From: Aldehydirespirator sp965116865
GTDB lineage: Bacteria > Actinomycetota > Acidimicrobiia > Acidimicrobiales > Aldehydirespiratoraceae
NCBI GenBank assembly: GCA_965116865.1
Contig: OZ220727.1
Location: 2,852,001 to 2,916,000, forward strand
Reading direction: 5' to 3'
DNA length: 64,000 nucleotides
A program made the position numbers and the translations under genes. The notes under the pieces were generated by a model. It saw nothing but the letters and a program-made list of their open reading frames with translations, made no database searches and had not been told where the DNA came from. Positions 9,349 through 17,592 of this stretch are shown piece by piece. Positions within the stretch are counted from its first letter, which is position 1, and each line of letters opens with the position of its first letter.

Positions 9349-9837
9349 TCAGTCGTCGGCGCCGGGTGGGAGGGTTCCGGCGGCGGTGGCCACCAGCTGG
9401 TCGAGCAGGCTGCCCAGCCATTCGTAGAGCATGTATCGGGCGCCTTCCCGGGGCTTGTCGCTCGGGTGGGGCGGATCGAACGTCGCCGCGCCGACCTCGA
9501 GAGTGTTTCCCAGGTAGAGGCGCAGGCTGTTGAGGGTCTGCATCCAGGCCGACACGGCCTCGTCGTCCAGCGGCGCGCCGGCCAGGCCGGCCTCCACTAC
9601 GTCGAGAGCCTCCAGCCTGTGCTGCAGGAGGGGGCCCGAGGCCATCTCCCAGAACTCCTCCGACGCCCTCTGGTCGTGGATGTGTACCGGCGGCTGGAAG
9701 CGCAGCATCGAGACGTCGGCGCCCCCCAGGAGCAGTTGCCGGAACTGTTCGAGCACTGCGGCCAAGCCGTCTCGCTCGTCGTCCTGGAGTCTCACCGTGA
9801 CGCCGTCGGGGCCCGGCCGGAACTTCCCACGTGCCAT
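9349..9837 (-). CDS. DUF2017 family protein
   Basis: 162 residues, ATG start, 7 bp after clpS. The sequence (MARGKFRPGPDGVTVRL, then RLYLGNTLEVG and YMLYEWLGSLLDQLV) matches the actinobacterial DUF2017 family, which almost always follows clpS and is thought to act in adaptor-dependent ClpAP/ClpCP proteolysis; the exact role is not known. The conserved clpS pairing is the main functional hint. Confidence 0.88.
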   Translation of the reverse strand: MARGKFRPGPDGVTVRLQDDERDGLAAVLEQFRQLLLGGADVSMLRFQPPVHIHDQRASEEFWEMASGPLLQHRLEALDVVEAGLAGAPLDDEAVSAWMQTLNSLRLYLGNTLEVGAATFDPPHPSDKPREGARYMLYEWLGSLLDQLVATAAGTLPPGADD

Positions 9838-9844
9838 CGGTCCC

Positions 9845-10453
9845 TCAGTCCTGCTCGAGGATGGCCCACAGGCCGTGCTCGTGGAGCCGGTACACGTCGA
9901 ACTCGGCCTTCTCCCGTTGTCCTGAAGCCACCACGGCCTTGCCTTCGGTGTGGACCTGCATCATCAGGCGGTGCGCCTTCTGCTGGGAGTAGCCGAACAG
10001 CTTGCGGAACACGTAGGTGACGTACGACATCAGATTGACCGGGTCGTCGAGCACGATCACCTTCCAGGGCAGGTCGGGCCTGCGGTCGGTGTCGTCCACC
10101 GGATCCAGGACGGGCGCGACGGTCGGAGTGGCGGCTGTAGCGGCCTCCGTGCGTGAGTTCGAGCAGACGCCGCGGTCGCCGGGATGCTCGCCGAGGCGGT
10201 CGCCGGCTGTAGCGGCCTCCGGGCGCGAGTTCGAGCAGCCGGCAGGCGTTCGCGTCGTGAGCGGGTGATTCCTGATCCTGTTCGCCGCGCCCGCGGGCCG
10301 CTCGGGCCACGGCCTCACCCGTGAGCGGCGGGACCGCCCGGCTGTCGCGGCCGCTGCGGACGGCGGTCGGTGGGCTGGCAGGCGGCACCGTCGGGGGTGG
10401 CGGGACCGCCCGGCTGTCGCGGCCGCTGCGGACGGGTTCGCGGCGACCGTCAT
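9845..10453 (-). CDS. clpS: ClpS adaptor with repeat-expanded N-terminus
   Basis: The C-terminal about 90 residues are a typical ClpS: LPWKVIVLDDPVNLMSYV, VFRKLFGYS, KAHRLMMQVHTEGKAVV and an acidic end. ClpS hands N-degron substrates to the Clp ATPase. The only ATG with good context is at 10453, where it overlaps the ctaA stop as ATGA, implying translational coupling and a 202-residue protein. The extra about 105 residues are Ala/Arg/Ser-rich and are encoded by two R-S-R duplications (10132/10204 and 10327/10399). A normal ClpS needs only a short N-terminal arm, so either the arm has been expanded or an internal start near 10130 is used. Core identity is certain; the start is not. Confidence 0.85.
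   Translation of the reverse strand: MTVAANPSAAAATAGRSRHPRRCRLPAHRPPSAAAATAGRSRRSRVRPWPERPAGAANRIRNHPLTTRTPAGCSNSRPEAATAGDRLGEHPGDRGVCSNSRTEAATAATPTVAPVLDPVDDTDRRPDLPWKVIVLDDPVNLMSYVTYVFRKLFGYSQQKAHRLMMQVHTEGKAVVASGQREKAEFDVYRLHEHGLWAILEQD
10132..10435. repeat. Two R-S-R duplications inside the clpS 5' region
   Basis: Pair 1: a 35-bp repeat at 10132 and 10204 (starts CGGCTGTAGCGGCCTCCG, two mismatches), 37-bp spacer, pitch 72. Pair 2: a perfect 37-bp repeat at 10327 and 10399 (starts GGCGGGACCGCCCGG), 35-bp spacer, pitch 72. The two pairs share no sequence. A partial minus-strand copy of the dispersed GC-rich element lies between them at about 10270-10320. Confidence 0.85.
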
Positions 10454-11388
10454 GTGCTCGCCGTCACTGGGGCGGCGGCCGGCCGCGGGACCGGCGCGGC
10501 GACCGCAGCGGCCGGGGCATGCGCGGCCTTGACGATCTCGATCCACGTCACCGACGCCAACGCGACATGCACTCCGACGAGCAGGGCCGGCACGCCCGCG
10601 AAGTACTGCACGTAGCCCACGACGGCCTGCACCGTCATCAGGCCCGCCACCCGGCCCATGCTAGCGCCCTCGACCGCGCCGCTCGCCCGCAGCCGCCTCC
10701 ACGTGGCCAGCACCAGCGCCAGGACAGCCATGGCGACGATGCTGTGGACTCGCGCCACCTCCCGCACCAGCAGCGGCAGACGCTCCGCCCGGGTGTCGCC
10801 GGCGTGGGGCCCGGCGCCGGTGACGAGGGCGCCGGTGACGAGGAGGGCGCCGCCCGCCGCCAGCACCGCCCACAGCATCAGGCGGGATTGGGCGTCTAGC
10901 GGCCGGCCGCCGTCGTGGGGCAGCCGCCTGCCGCCGCCGCCCGACGTGCGGTCGTGCGGCCATCGGGCCTTGGTGTCGAGCAGGGCCGCGTTCCACAGCA
11001 GCACCATCGACAGCAGGAAATGCCCCATAGTGAAGCGCGGGTCGAGTTCGGTCTTCACGAGCAGCGCGCCGAGGACCACCTGCGCAAGCACTCCGGCGAC
11101 CAGACCGCAGGACAGCACGATCAGGTCGAGCCGCCGCGGTCGCCGCCTCCACGATCCCAGAACCGCGGCGATCACCGCTGCTGCCACCACACCGGTGAAC
11201 AGCCGGTTCACGAACTCGACCAGAGCGTGATACTCGAGGTCTGCCACCAGGCTGTCCTCGGAGCAGGCAGGCCAGTCCTCGCAGCCCAGCCCCGACCCTG
11301 TGAGACGGACCGCTGCGCCGGTCACCACAATGACCGTGAGCGCCCAAAGCGCGAGCCTGGTGAGCCTGGTGTAGGTCGCTGGCTCCAT
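10450..11388 (-). CDS. ctaA: Heme A synthase (CtaA/COX15)
   Basis: 312 residues, eight predicted membrane segments. Converts heme O to heme A for the aa3/caa3 oxidase. Seen: TGSGLGCEDWPAC near residue 30, the EFVNRLFTG segment with a conserved Glu region, and later VHSIVAMAVL with a conserved His. The Ala/Pro-rich C-terminus is disposable. It is divergent from ctaB and the oxidase operon and ends with an ATGA overlap into clpS. Confidence 0.95.
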   Translation of the reverse strand: MEPATYTRLTRLALWALTVIVVTGAAVRLTGSGLGCEDWPACSEDSLVADLEYHALVEFVNRLFTGVVAAAVIAAVLGSWRRRPRRLDLIVLSCGLVAGVLAQVVLGALLVKTELDPRFTMGHFLLSMVLLWNAALLDTKARWPHDRTSGGGGRRLPHDGGRPLDAQSRLMLWAVLAAGGALLVTGALVTGAGPHAGDTRAERLPLLVREVARVHSIVAMAVLALVLATWRRLRASGAVEGASMGRVAGLMTVQAVVGYVQYFAGVPALLVGVHVALASVTWIEIVKAAHAPAAAVAAPVPRPAAAPVTAST

Positions 11389-11520
11389 CGCCTATTGCAG
11401 CTCGCCCACGCCGGCCACTCCGGGCAGGTTGTCACTGGTCGCGGGCTTCATCGCCTGTTGCAGCGTCACGGGACCCGCGCGCGCGACGCGGGCCTGGTGA
11501 GCCTGATGCAGGTCGCGACA
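11351..11520. repeat. Decayed duplications around the ctaA start
   Basis: A segment including the ctaA start codon (CATCGCCTATTGCAG at 11386) recurs at 11449 with a few mismatches, and GCCTGGTGAGCCTG at 11355 recurs at 11492. Spacings are 63 and 137 bp. This looks like a degraded, nested version of the R-S-R pattern seen elsewhere, but the boundaries are unclear. The gap 11389-11626 holds nothing else recognisable. Confidence 0.5.
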
Positions 11521-11626
11521 GCCACAGTTTTGAGGGTACGGCCAAACAGCCGCCGTCGTGAGGTGGCGTAGAACATTAACGGCACAAGGTCGGGCAAGCG
11601 CATGCGGGGCGCCGGTGGACGGCCCT

Positions 11627-12154
11627 TCATGCGGCGTCGCGGCTGTTCTGATCGTGGTTGTCGTCGGTCTGCGGTCGGGTGGTGTCAAGGCAGCCTTCGA
11701 TGCGGGCCAGGCGATCGCGTGCGTCGTTGAGGCCGTCACCGATATAGCGGATGTCGGCGCGCATCAGGTCGAACTGCTTGTCAACCTGCTCGAATTGCTT
11801 GTCAACCTGCTCGAACCGCTTGTCAACCTGCTCGAATTGCTTGTCAACCTGCTCGAACCGCTTGGCGGTGGCTTCGGCGGCGCGCTCGAACTGCTTGGCG
11901 GTCTCCCGGGCGGCGCGCTCGAACTGCTTGGCGGTGGCTTCGGCGGCGCGCTCGAACTGCTTGGCGGTCTCCCGGGCGGCGCGCTCGATCAGGTCGCGGG
12001 TCTTGGTGCTGTCGGTGTGCTGGTAGCGCATGAGCGTCACGGTCAACCCCAAGATGGGCACCACGAACGCTGCGAAGACGGGGGCGAGGTCCCACGGAGA
12101 GGCGTCCGGGGACAGGATCTGGCCCATGGTTGCGGCGAACGTCGGCAGCGACAT
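11627..12154 (-). CDS. Membrane-anchored coiled-coil repeat protein
   Basis: 175 residues, not a recognised family. One hydrophobic segment at residues about 25-43 (APVFAAFVVPILGLTVTLM) is followed by a long charged coiled coil built of 11-residue units (ARETAKQFERA and variants) and then 7-residue units (KQFEQVD). It ends in a short charged tail. The layout suggests a single-pass protein with a rod-like cytoplasmic domain. It is divergent from ctaB. A second protein of the same architecture with a different heptad repeat lies at 32905-33462. Confidence 0.72.
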   Translation of the reverse strand: MSLPTFAATMGQILSPDASPWDLAPVFAAFVVPILGLTVTLMRYQHTDSTKTRDLIERAARETAKQFERAAEATAKQFERAARETAKQFERAAEATAKRFEQVDKQFEQVDKRFEQVDKQFEQVDKQFDLMRADIRYIGDGLNDARDRLARIEGCLDTTRPQTDDNHDQNSRDAA

Positions 12155-12172
12155 GAGGGCACCTTAGCTACC

Positions 12173-12218
12173 CAACAACAATGTTGCAACCTTGAACATA
12201 ATGAAAAAGATCGTTCAA
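12173..12218. promoter_or_regulatory. AT-rich divergent promoter region with two inverted repeats
   Basis: The 176-bp gap between the coiled-coil gene and ctaB is unusually AT-rich. It contains CAACA (12173) with TGTTG (12182), and TTGAAC (12192) with GTTCAA (12213), both inverted repeats. These could be operators for one or both divergent genes. No transcription start can be fixed from sequence alone. Confidence 0.4.
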
Positions 12219-12330
12219 TCATATTGTGCGTAGTCGAAACCGCGGGGCGTGGCCGGCGCCGCCACCAGGGAATGACCGCGCGGCGGCACCGACGCCGACA
12301 CTTTGCACCGGATTGCCGTAGCCTCTCGGC

Positions 12331-13239
12331 GTGACCGGAACCGTGACCGGCGCGGTACGCGCGCCCCGGCGAGCCCGCGCCGCGGCCTTCGTGGCTCTGA
12401 CCAAGCCCCGCATCGTCGAGCTGCTGTTGGTCACCACCGTGCCCTCGATGATCCTGGCCGCCGGAGGCTTGCCGTCGCTGTGGCTGGTCGCGGCCACGGT
12501 GGTGGGCGGGGCGCTGGCCGCGGGCGGCGCCAACGCGCTGAACATGTACGTCGACCGCGACATCGACCGGCTCATGCACCGGACCCGCAACCGGCCCCTG
12601 GTCACGGGCGCGGTCCGTCCCGCCGAGGCCGTCGTGTTCGCGGTCGCCCTCACCGCTGGTTCCTTCGTGTGGCTGTGGGCCTTCGTCAACCTGTTGTCGG
12701 CTGCACTGGCTGCTGCTGCTGCGGCGTTCTACGTGTTCGTCTACTCACTGTGGCTCAAGCGGACGTCCATACGGAACATCGTGATCGGCGGTGCGGCGGG
12801 CGCCGTGCCGACCCTGGTGGGCTGGACCGCCGTCACGGGCTCGCTCGACTGGCCGCCCGTCGTGCTGTTCGCGGTGATCTTCTACTGGACGCCGCCCCAT
12901 TTCTGGGCACTGGCCATCCGCTACCGCAGCGACTATCAGGCCGCCGACGTCCCGATGCTCCCCGCGGTGGCCGGGCTGCGGTCCACCGCTCGCCGCATCG
13001 TCGCCTACACGGTAGTGCTGGCAGCCCTCTCGCTGCTGCTGGTGCCGGTGGCCCGGATGGGCGTGCTCTATCTGGCGGCCGCCCTCGTCGGCGGGGCCGG
13101 TTTCGGCGGCCTGGCCCTCGATGTGCTGCGCCGCCCCGACGCGGACCGGGCGATGCGGCTGTTCAATTGGTCCAACGCCTACGTCGTGCTCCTCTTCGGC
13201 GCCGTCGCCGCCGACGTGCTGATCCGCAACGGTCTGTGA
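12331..13239 (+). CDS. ctaB: Protoheme IX farnesyltransferase (heme O synthase)
   Basis: 302 residues, GTG start. UbiA-family membrane prenyltransferase that adds a farnesyl group to heme B to make heme O, the substrate of CtaA. Seen: LTKPRIVELLLVTT near residue 24, the Asp-rich site NMYVDRDIDRLMHRT, and the second loop YWTPPHFWALAIRYRSDY. About eight or nine hydrophobic helices. It opens the cytochrome oxidase region, 112 bp before the subunit I-like gene. Confidence 0.96.
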   Translation: MTGTVTGAVRAPRRARAAAFVALTKPRIVELLLVTTVPSMILAAGGLPSLWLVAATVVGGALAAGGANALNMYVDRDIDRLMHRTRNRPLVTGAVRPAEAVVFAVALTAGSFVWLWAFVNLLSAALAAAAAAFYVFVYSLWLKRTSIRNIVIGGAAGAVPTLVGWTAVTGSLDWPPVVLFAVIFYWTPPHFWALAIRYRSDYQAADVPMLPAVAGLRSTARRIVAYTVVLAALSLLLVPVARMGVLYLAAALVGGAGFGGLALDVLRRPDADRAMRLFNWSNAYVVLLFGAVAADVLIRNGL

Positions 13240-13351
13240 GTCAACGGCCTGTGAGTTCCGCCTGCCTTCGGCAGTCGAGTCCCTCGGCGGCTCCCGAGCT
13301 TCTGCGCCGGTCGTCGGCGGCCCTGTCGGCAATGTGTAGCATCGCCTCCCG

Positions 13352-14896
13352 ATGACGCTGACCGAACCGGCGATCGCGGACTCCGAGGCTGCCTCCGGCG
13401 GCGGCGGCGCAACCGCTCCCGAGTCCTCTGACGAGGCGGCCGCGGCGTCCAGCGTCCTGGCCCAGCCCTTCGTCACCAGCGACGCGGCCGCCGTCGGCCG
13501 GTTGTTCGTGTCGATGTCGCTGCTGCTGGCCGTGGGCGTCTCCGTGGTCGGGGCGCTGCTCTCGTTCGGGCGGACCGAGGCCGTCGCTCCAGCAGACTTG
13601 TTCGGCGGCTTCAACGCCTACTTCCGCATGTGGACCCTGTACCGGGTGTCCTTCATGCTGCTGGTGGTGCTGCCCCTGCTGCTCGGCGTGGCCATGGCCG
13701 TGGTGCCGTCGCAGGTCGGCGCGGGCAACCTCGCCTTCCCCCGAGCTGCGCTGGCGTCGTTCTGGTCCTGGCTGATCGGTGCGGTGATCATCGTGGTGTC
13801 GGTGTTCGCCGGCGGGGGCTGGGGCGCCATCGACGGCGTGACCGGCAACGAGAGCGACGCCATGGCGCTCACCCTGCTCGGCACCGGCATGGTGATCGTG
13901 GCTCTGCTGCTCGGCGCGGTGACCGTGGCCACCACCGTGATCTCGTTGCGGCAGACGGGTATGAGCCTGCTGGACGTGCCCCCCTTCTCGTGGTCGATGC
14001 TCGTGGCCGCCGCGGCCTGGCTGTTCACGCTGCCCGTCGCCGTCGCCAACCTCGTGGTGGTCTATGCCGACCTGCGGGGCAGGCCGGCCATCGCCTTCGG
14101 CCGGGCTGAGAGTCCCGACATATGGCTGCAGCTCGACTGGCTGGTGGAGCAGCCCGCCGTCTACATCATGGCCGTGCCGGTGCTCGGCATCGCCGTCGAG
14201 GCCGTGGGGGCTGCCGTCGGGGCCCGCTCCAGCCGTCCGGAGGCCATCATGGTGATCGTGGGGTTGTTCGGGCTGCTGGCCGTGGGCGGCTGGTTGCAGG
14301 ACTATTTCACTGCCCCCCAGGATCTCCGCGACGGGCTGGTCTACGTGGCTTTCGGCCTGGCCGCGGTCCTGCCGCCGGTGGCGCTGGCCGGCGGTGCGGC
14401 GGAGTTGGTGCTGAGGGGCGCCAAGACACCGGACCGGCTCCTCGACGTCAGGATGCTGGGCGCGGGCGCGGCCCTGAAGCTCTTGGCCGCCGCCACTGTG
14501 GTGGGGGCTCTGCGAGTGGTCGAGCCGCTCGACCTGCTCGAGACCGCCGCCACTTGGGCGGTGTTCCACGGCGTCGTCGCCGCGGGCCTCATCGCCGGCG
14601 TCGTCGCGCTTCGGAACTGGTCGCGCGAGCTGCTGACCGGCCCGTTCTCGGTGGTCGTCGGCCGGAGCGCGGTCGCGCTGCTGCTGGTCGGCGGCGGACT
14701 GCTGGTCCTGTCCGACCTCATCTCGGGGTTCCTTGCCGATGCCCCCGACCTCATGGCCCTCGCGCTCGACGGCAGCGCCGCGCTCAACGTGGTGGCCTTC
14801 GCTGGGTCTATCCTCGTTGCCGCGGCCGCGGCCGCGGTTGCCGTTGGCGCAGTCTCCGCTCTGCGCTCCCCTGCGTCCGGGAGCGGAGCAGCATGA
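13352..14896 (+). CDS. COX1-like protein lacking most heme/copper ligands
   Basis: 514 residues with a Ser/Ala-rich N-terminus and about 12 hydrophobic helices. It aligns by eye to the true subunit I at 17593-19596 (for example QVGAGNLAFPRAALASFWSW against IGARDVAFPRLNALSFWIW). The heme a ligand His of TMHGVTM is Tyr97 (TLYRVSF); the Cu-B His and Glu of GHPEVY are Gln267 and Ala269 (EQPAVYI); the His-His pair is Gln316-Asp317; of the HFH pair only the second His (His406) remains. It should bind no binuclear centre and may be a structural partner or assembly factor. The ATGA overlap with the COX3-like gene supports a COX1-like/COX3-like complex. Confidence 0.82.
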   Translation: MTLTEPAIADSEAASGGGGATAPESSDEAAAASSVLAQPFVTSDAAAVGRLFVSMSLLLAVGVSVVGALLSFGRTEAVAPADLFGGFNAYFRMWTLYRVSFMLLVVLPLLLGVAMAVVPSQVGAGNLAFPRAALASFWSWLIGAVIIVVSVFAGGGWGAIDGVTGNESDAMALTLLGTGMVIVALLLGAVTVATTVISLRQTGMSLLDVPPFSWSMLVAAAAWLFTLPVAVANLVVVYADLRGRPAIAFGRAESPDIWLQLDWLVEQPAVYIMAVPVLGIAVEAVGAAVGARSSRPEAIMVIVGLFGLLAVGGWLQDYFTAPQDLRDGLVYVAFGLAAVLPPVALAGGAAELVLRGAKTPDRLLDVRMLGAGAALKLLAAATVVGALRVVEPLDLLETAATWAVFHGVVAAGLIAGVVALRNWSRELLTGPFSVVVGRSAVALLLVGGGLLVLSDLISGFLADAPDLMALALDGSAALNVVAFAGSILVAAAAAAVAVGAVSALRSPASGSGAA

Positions 14897-15477
14897 GAAC
14901 GACGGCGCTGCCCGCCGCGGAGGCGACCCGGCCCCGCACCGTCGTCGTCGGCACCCTGCTGGCTGCCGGCGCGGTCTTCGTGGCCTTCGCCGCGCTGGTC
15001 GCGGTGTACGTCCATCAGCGTCAGACGGCTCGGGCCACCGGCCAGGAGTGGTTCCCGGAGGGCAGCGTCGAGCTCGGCCCGGCCGGGATGATGATGATGA
15101 CGCTGGTGCTGTCGATGGTGACGGTGCAATGGGCCGTCCAGGCCGCCCGAAACGAGGACCGGCCCCACGGGTTCATCGCGCTCGGTGTGACGTTGATGTT
15201 CGGTGCGGCGGTGATCAACCAGTTCTGGTTCGTGTACCAGGACACCGCCTTCGCCATCGACGCCGGTCGGGCCGAGTTGCTGTTCTACGCGGTCACCGGC
15301 TCGTTCATCGCCATGCTGATCTCTGGGATGGCGATGCTGGCCGTCACCACCGTCCGCTCGCTGATGGGGCCCTTCGGGCGGGATCTGGCTCATGGTGTGC
15401 AGGCTGCGGGCGCCTACTGGCATATGTGCGTGCTGTGCTACTTCCTGGTCTGGTACGTCGTCTTCATAACGAAGTAG
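14893..15477 (+). CDS. COX3-like membrane protein (second subunit III)
   Basis: 194 residues, about five hydrophobic helices. The start ATG overlaps the preceding stop. The C-terminus AAGAYWHMCVLCYFLVWYV corresponds to GLYWHFVDIVWIFIFTVIY of the true subunit III at 19706-20338, and the middle part shows the same helix layout. It probably packs against the degenerate COX1-like protein. It has no independent catalytic residues. The assignment as a subunit III paralogue is by pattern, not by search. Confidence 0.75.
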   Translation: MRTTALPAAEATRPRTVVVGTLLAAGAVFVAFAALVAVYVHQRQTARATGQEWFPEGSVELGPAGMMMMTLVLSMVTVQWAVQAARNEDRPHGFIALGVTLMFGAAVINQFWFVYQDTAFAIDAGRAELLFYAVTGSFIAMLISGMAMLAVTTVRSLMGPFGRDLAHGVQAAGAYWHMCVLCYFLVWYVVFITK

Positions 15478-15484
15478 GCAGCTC

Positions 15485-16288
15485 GTGCTCACTACAGGAT
15501 TCAAGTTCTTCTTCGGACTGTTCGCAGCGTTCTGCACCGCCGCGCTGGTCTACGGCTACACCACCGGCGGCAATCACGTCGGACCCTTGTCGCTGGGATG
15601 GAAGGGCGGCGTCGGAGACCACATCGGCTACGGCGTGCTGGCGGCCCTGGCCGGCGTCTCGCTGACCGTCAGCCTGGTGCTGGTGTCGTTCCGCGACGCC
15701 GACGCGGCGGCTCAGGCCCATCTTCAGAATCTGGCTGAGGGGCTGACCGACCAGCCCGTCACCGCGAGCTTCTGGCCGGTGGTCGCCTCCTTCGGGGCGG
15801 GCGCGGCGGCCGTGGGCCTGGTTCTGCACCCCATGGTGTTCGTGCTCGGTCTGGCCGTGACCGTCCTGTCGATGGTCGAGTGGACGATGGACGCTTGGGC
15901 CGATCGGGCCACCGGCGACGCCTCCGCCAACCGCGAGCTGCGCAACCGGATCATGGCCCCGATCGAGATCCCCGTCATCGGAGCGCTCGCCGTCGGGGTG
16001 GTCGTGCTGGCGGCGTCGCGGATCCTGCTGTCCGTGTCGAAGCTGGAGGCGGTGGCCGTCGCCGGCGTGGTGTCCGCCCTCATCCTGGGCGGCGCCTGGT
16101 TGTATGTGTCCCGGCCCGGCGCCGGCCGCCGCCTGGTGCGCGTCCTGGGAACCTTGGGCGCACTGCTGCTGCTGGTGGGCGGGGTGCTGGCCGCGGTCGC
16201 CGGTGAGCGCGACTTCCATCACCCCGACGACGAGACCCACACCGAGCCCGGCGAGCCGACCGGCGGGGTCACAGGTCACGGTGGCTGA
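15485..16288 (+). CDS. Conserved membrane protein of the oxidase operon
   Basis: 267 residues, GTG start 8 bp after the COX3-like gene. About six or seven hydrophobic helices: residues 5-25, 45-68, 100-135 and 160-235. It ends in a His/Asp/Glu-rich tail (FHHPDDETHTE). No family recognised. Position between the COX3-like gene and ctaC suggests an accessory oxidase subunit or assembly protein. Its 3' end carries the first copy of the duplicated ctaC start region. Confidence 0.6.
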   Translation: MLTTGFKFFFGLFAAFCTAALVYGYTTGGNHVGPLSLGWKGGVGDHIGYGVLAALAGVSLTVSLVLVSFRDADAAAQAHLQNLAEGLTDQPVTASFWPVVASFGAGAAAVGLVLHPMVFVLGLAVTVLSMVEWTMDAWADRATGDASANRELRNRIMAPIEIPVIGALAVGVVVLAASRILLSVSKLEAVAVAGVVSALILGGAWLYVSRPGAGRRLVRVLGTLGALLLLVGGVLAAVAGERDFHHPDDETHTEPGEPTGGVTGHGG

Positions 16289-16394
16289 GATGCGAACGAC
16301 TGCTCGCCGGCTTCTTCTCGGGTGGGCAGCCCCGGCCGTGTCGGCAACCGCTTCAGCTGAGATGCGAACGGCCGCTCGCAGGCTTCTTCTCGGG
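16284..16394. repeat. R-S-R duplication of the ctaC start region
   Basis: A 39-bp repeat at 16284 and 16356 (GCTGAGATGCGAACG..., ending CTTCTTCTCGGG, three mismatches) flanks a 33-bp spacer; pitch 72. Both copies contain an in-frame ATG followed by codons for MRT-ARRLLLG, so the signal-peptide start of ctaC is duplicated. Confidence 0.85.
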
Positions 16395-17588
16395 GCGTTG
16401 GTGTTGCTGGGCGCGGCCGCGGTCGCCGGCTGCGCGTCCGATGCGGAACTCGACACCTTCGCCCCGCAGGGCCCGATAGCACGGGAGTTGCACAGCCGGG
16501 GCGTGCTGCCGGTGTTCTGGATCGCGGCGGCAGTGTTCGCGGGCATCACTGTCGCCATGGTCTGGCTCATCTGGAAGAACCGGGTCAAGACCTACGACGG
16601 CGACGACGAATGGCCGGCGCAGACCCACGGCCACGTCCCGCTGGAGGTCGGCTGGACGGTCGGGTTCTTGGTGACCATGGTCGCGGTGGCCGGCCTAATG
16701 CTGTGGTCGCTGCCCACCGTCGATGCCACCGAGCACAACACCATGCCGGTCACTGTGGACGACCGCCGCGTCGAGTGGGAACCGACCGTCGTAGTGGTGG
16801 GCAACCAGTGGTGGTGGGAGTTCCGCTACTACTTCTCCGACCCCTTGGACCTGGCCGATCTGCGGGCTCACGGCGACGCCAAGACGCTGCCCCCCGCCGA
16901 CATCGTCACCTCCGGCCAGATGGTGATACCCACCGGCGAGGAGGTCGAGTTGATCATCACGTCGCGCGATGTGATCCACTCGTTCTGGATCCCGGCGCTC
17001 AACGGCAAGCGCGACGCGGTGCCCAACCGCTTCTCGCCGTGGAAGATCGAGGCCTCCGAACCTGGCTTCTACTTCGGGCAGTGCACCGAGTTCTGCGGTC
17101 TGTCGCACTCGCGCATGAGGATGCAGACGGTGGCGCTCAGCCCGGACGACTTCCAGGAGTGGGTGGACCGCACCACCGCCGACGCGGTCGCGCCCACCGA
17201 TCCCGAGGCTGCTGCGGGAATGGAGGTGTTCTCAGGCATCTGCACTTCCTGCCATGTGGTCGAGGGACTGAACGACGACGTCTTCGAGAGCGCCGACCAG
17301 GCGTCGGGGGCCGCGCCGGATCTGACCCATTTCGCCGGCCGCAGCACCTTCGCGGGCGGGATCCTCAACACCTACAACGCGGACGGGTCGCTCAACCGCC
17401 CGGACCTGGAGGCCTGGCTGCGCGACCCCGGCGCTCTCAAAGAGAATTACACTGTGCCCGGCGAGCAGTACCGGGGAATGCCCGACCTCGACCTCAGCGA
17501 GCAGCAGATCGACAGCCTGGTGGCCTATCTTTCGGGTCTGGGAGCGAAGCCCGCCGACTGGATAATCGAAGCGACCCAGGTGGAGTGA
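16362..17588 (+). CDS. ctaC: Cytochrome c oxidase subunit II with fused cytochrome c (caa3 type)
   Basis: 408 residues from ATG 16362. Accepts electrons at Cu-A and passes them to subunit I. Residues 1-24 are a lipoprotein signal (MRTAARRLLLGALVLLG, lipobox AVAGC, lipid Cys24). Two membrane helices follow, then the Cu-A domain with CTEFCGLSHSRM (C-x3-C-x3-H-x2-M) and the aromatic patch NQWWWEFRYYF. The C-terminal domain has a c-type heme site CTSCH and a candidate Met ligand in RGMPDL. ATG 16290 and GTG 16281 are in-frame upstream alternatives, but they belong to a duplicated copy of the start; 16362 gives a clean lipoprotein signal. Confidence 0.94.
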   Translation: MRTAARRLLLGALVLLGAAAVAGCASDAELDTFAPQGPIARELHSRGVLPVFWIAAAVFAGITVAMVWLIWKNRVKTYDGDDEWPAQTHGHVPLEVGWTVGFLVTMVAVAGLMLWSLPTVDATEHNTMPVTVDDRRVEWEPTVVVVGNQWWWEFRYYFSDPLDLADLRAHGDAKTLPPADIVTSGQMVIPTGEEVELIITSRDVIHSFWIPALNGKRDAVPNRFSPWKIEASEPGFYFGQCTEFCGLSHSRMRMQTVALSPDDFQEWVDRTTADAVAPTDPEAAAGMEVFSGICTSCHVVEGLNDDVFESADQASGAAPDLTHFAGRSTFAGGILNTYNADGSLNRPDLEAWLRDPGALKENYTVPGEQYRGMPDLDLSEQQIDSLVAYLSGLGAKPADWIIEATQVE

Positions 17589-17592
17589 CGCT

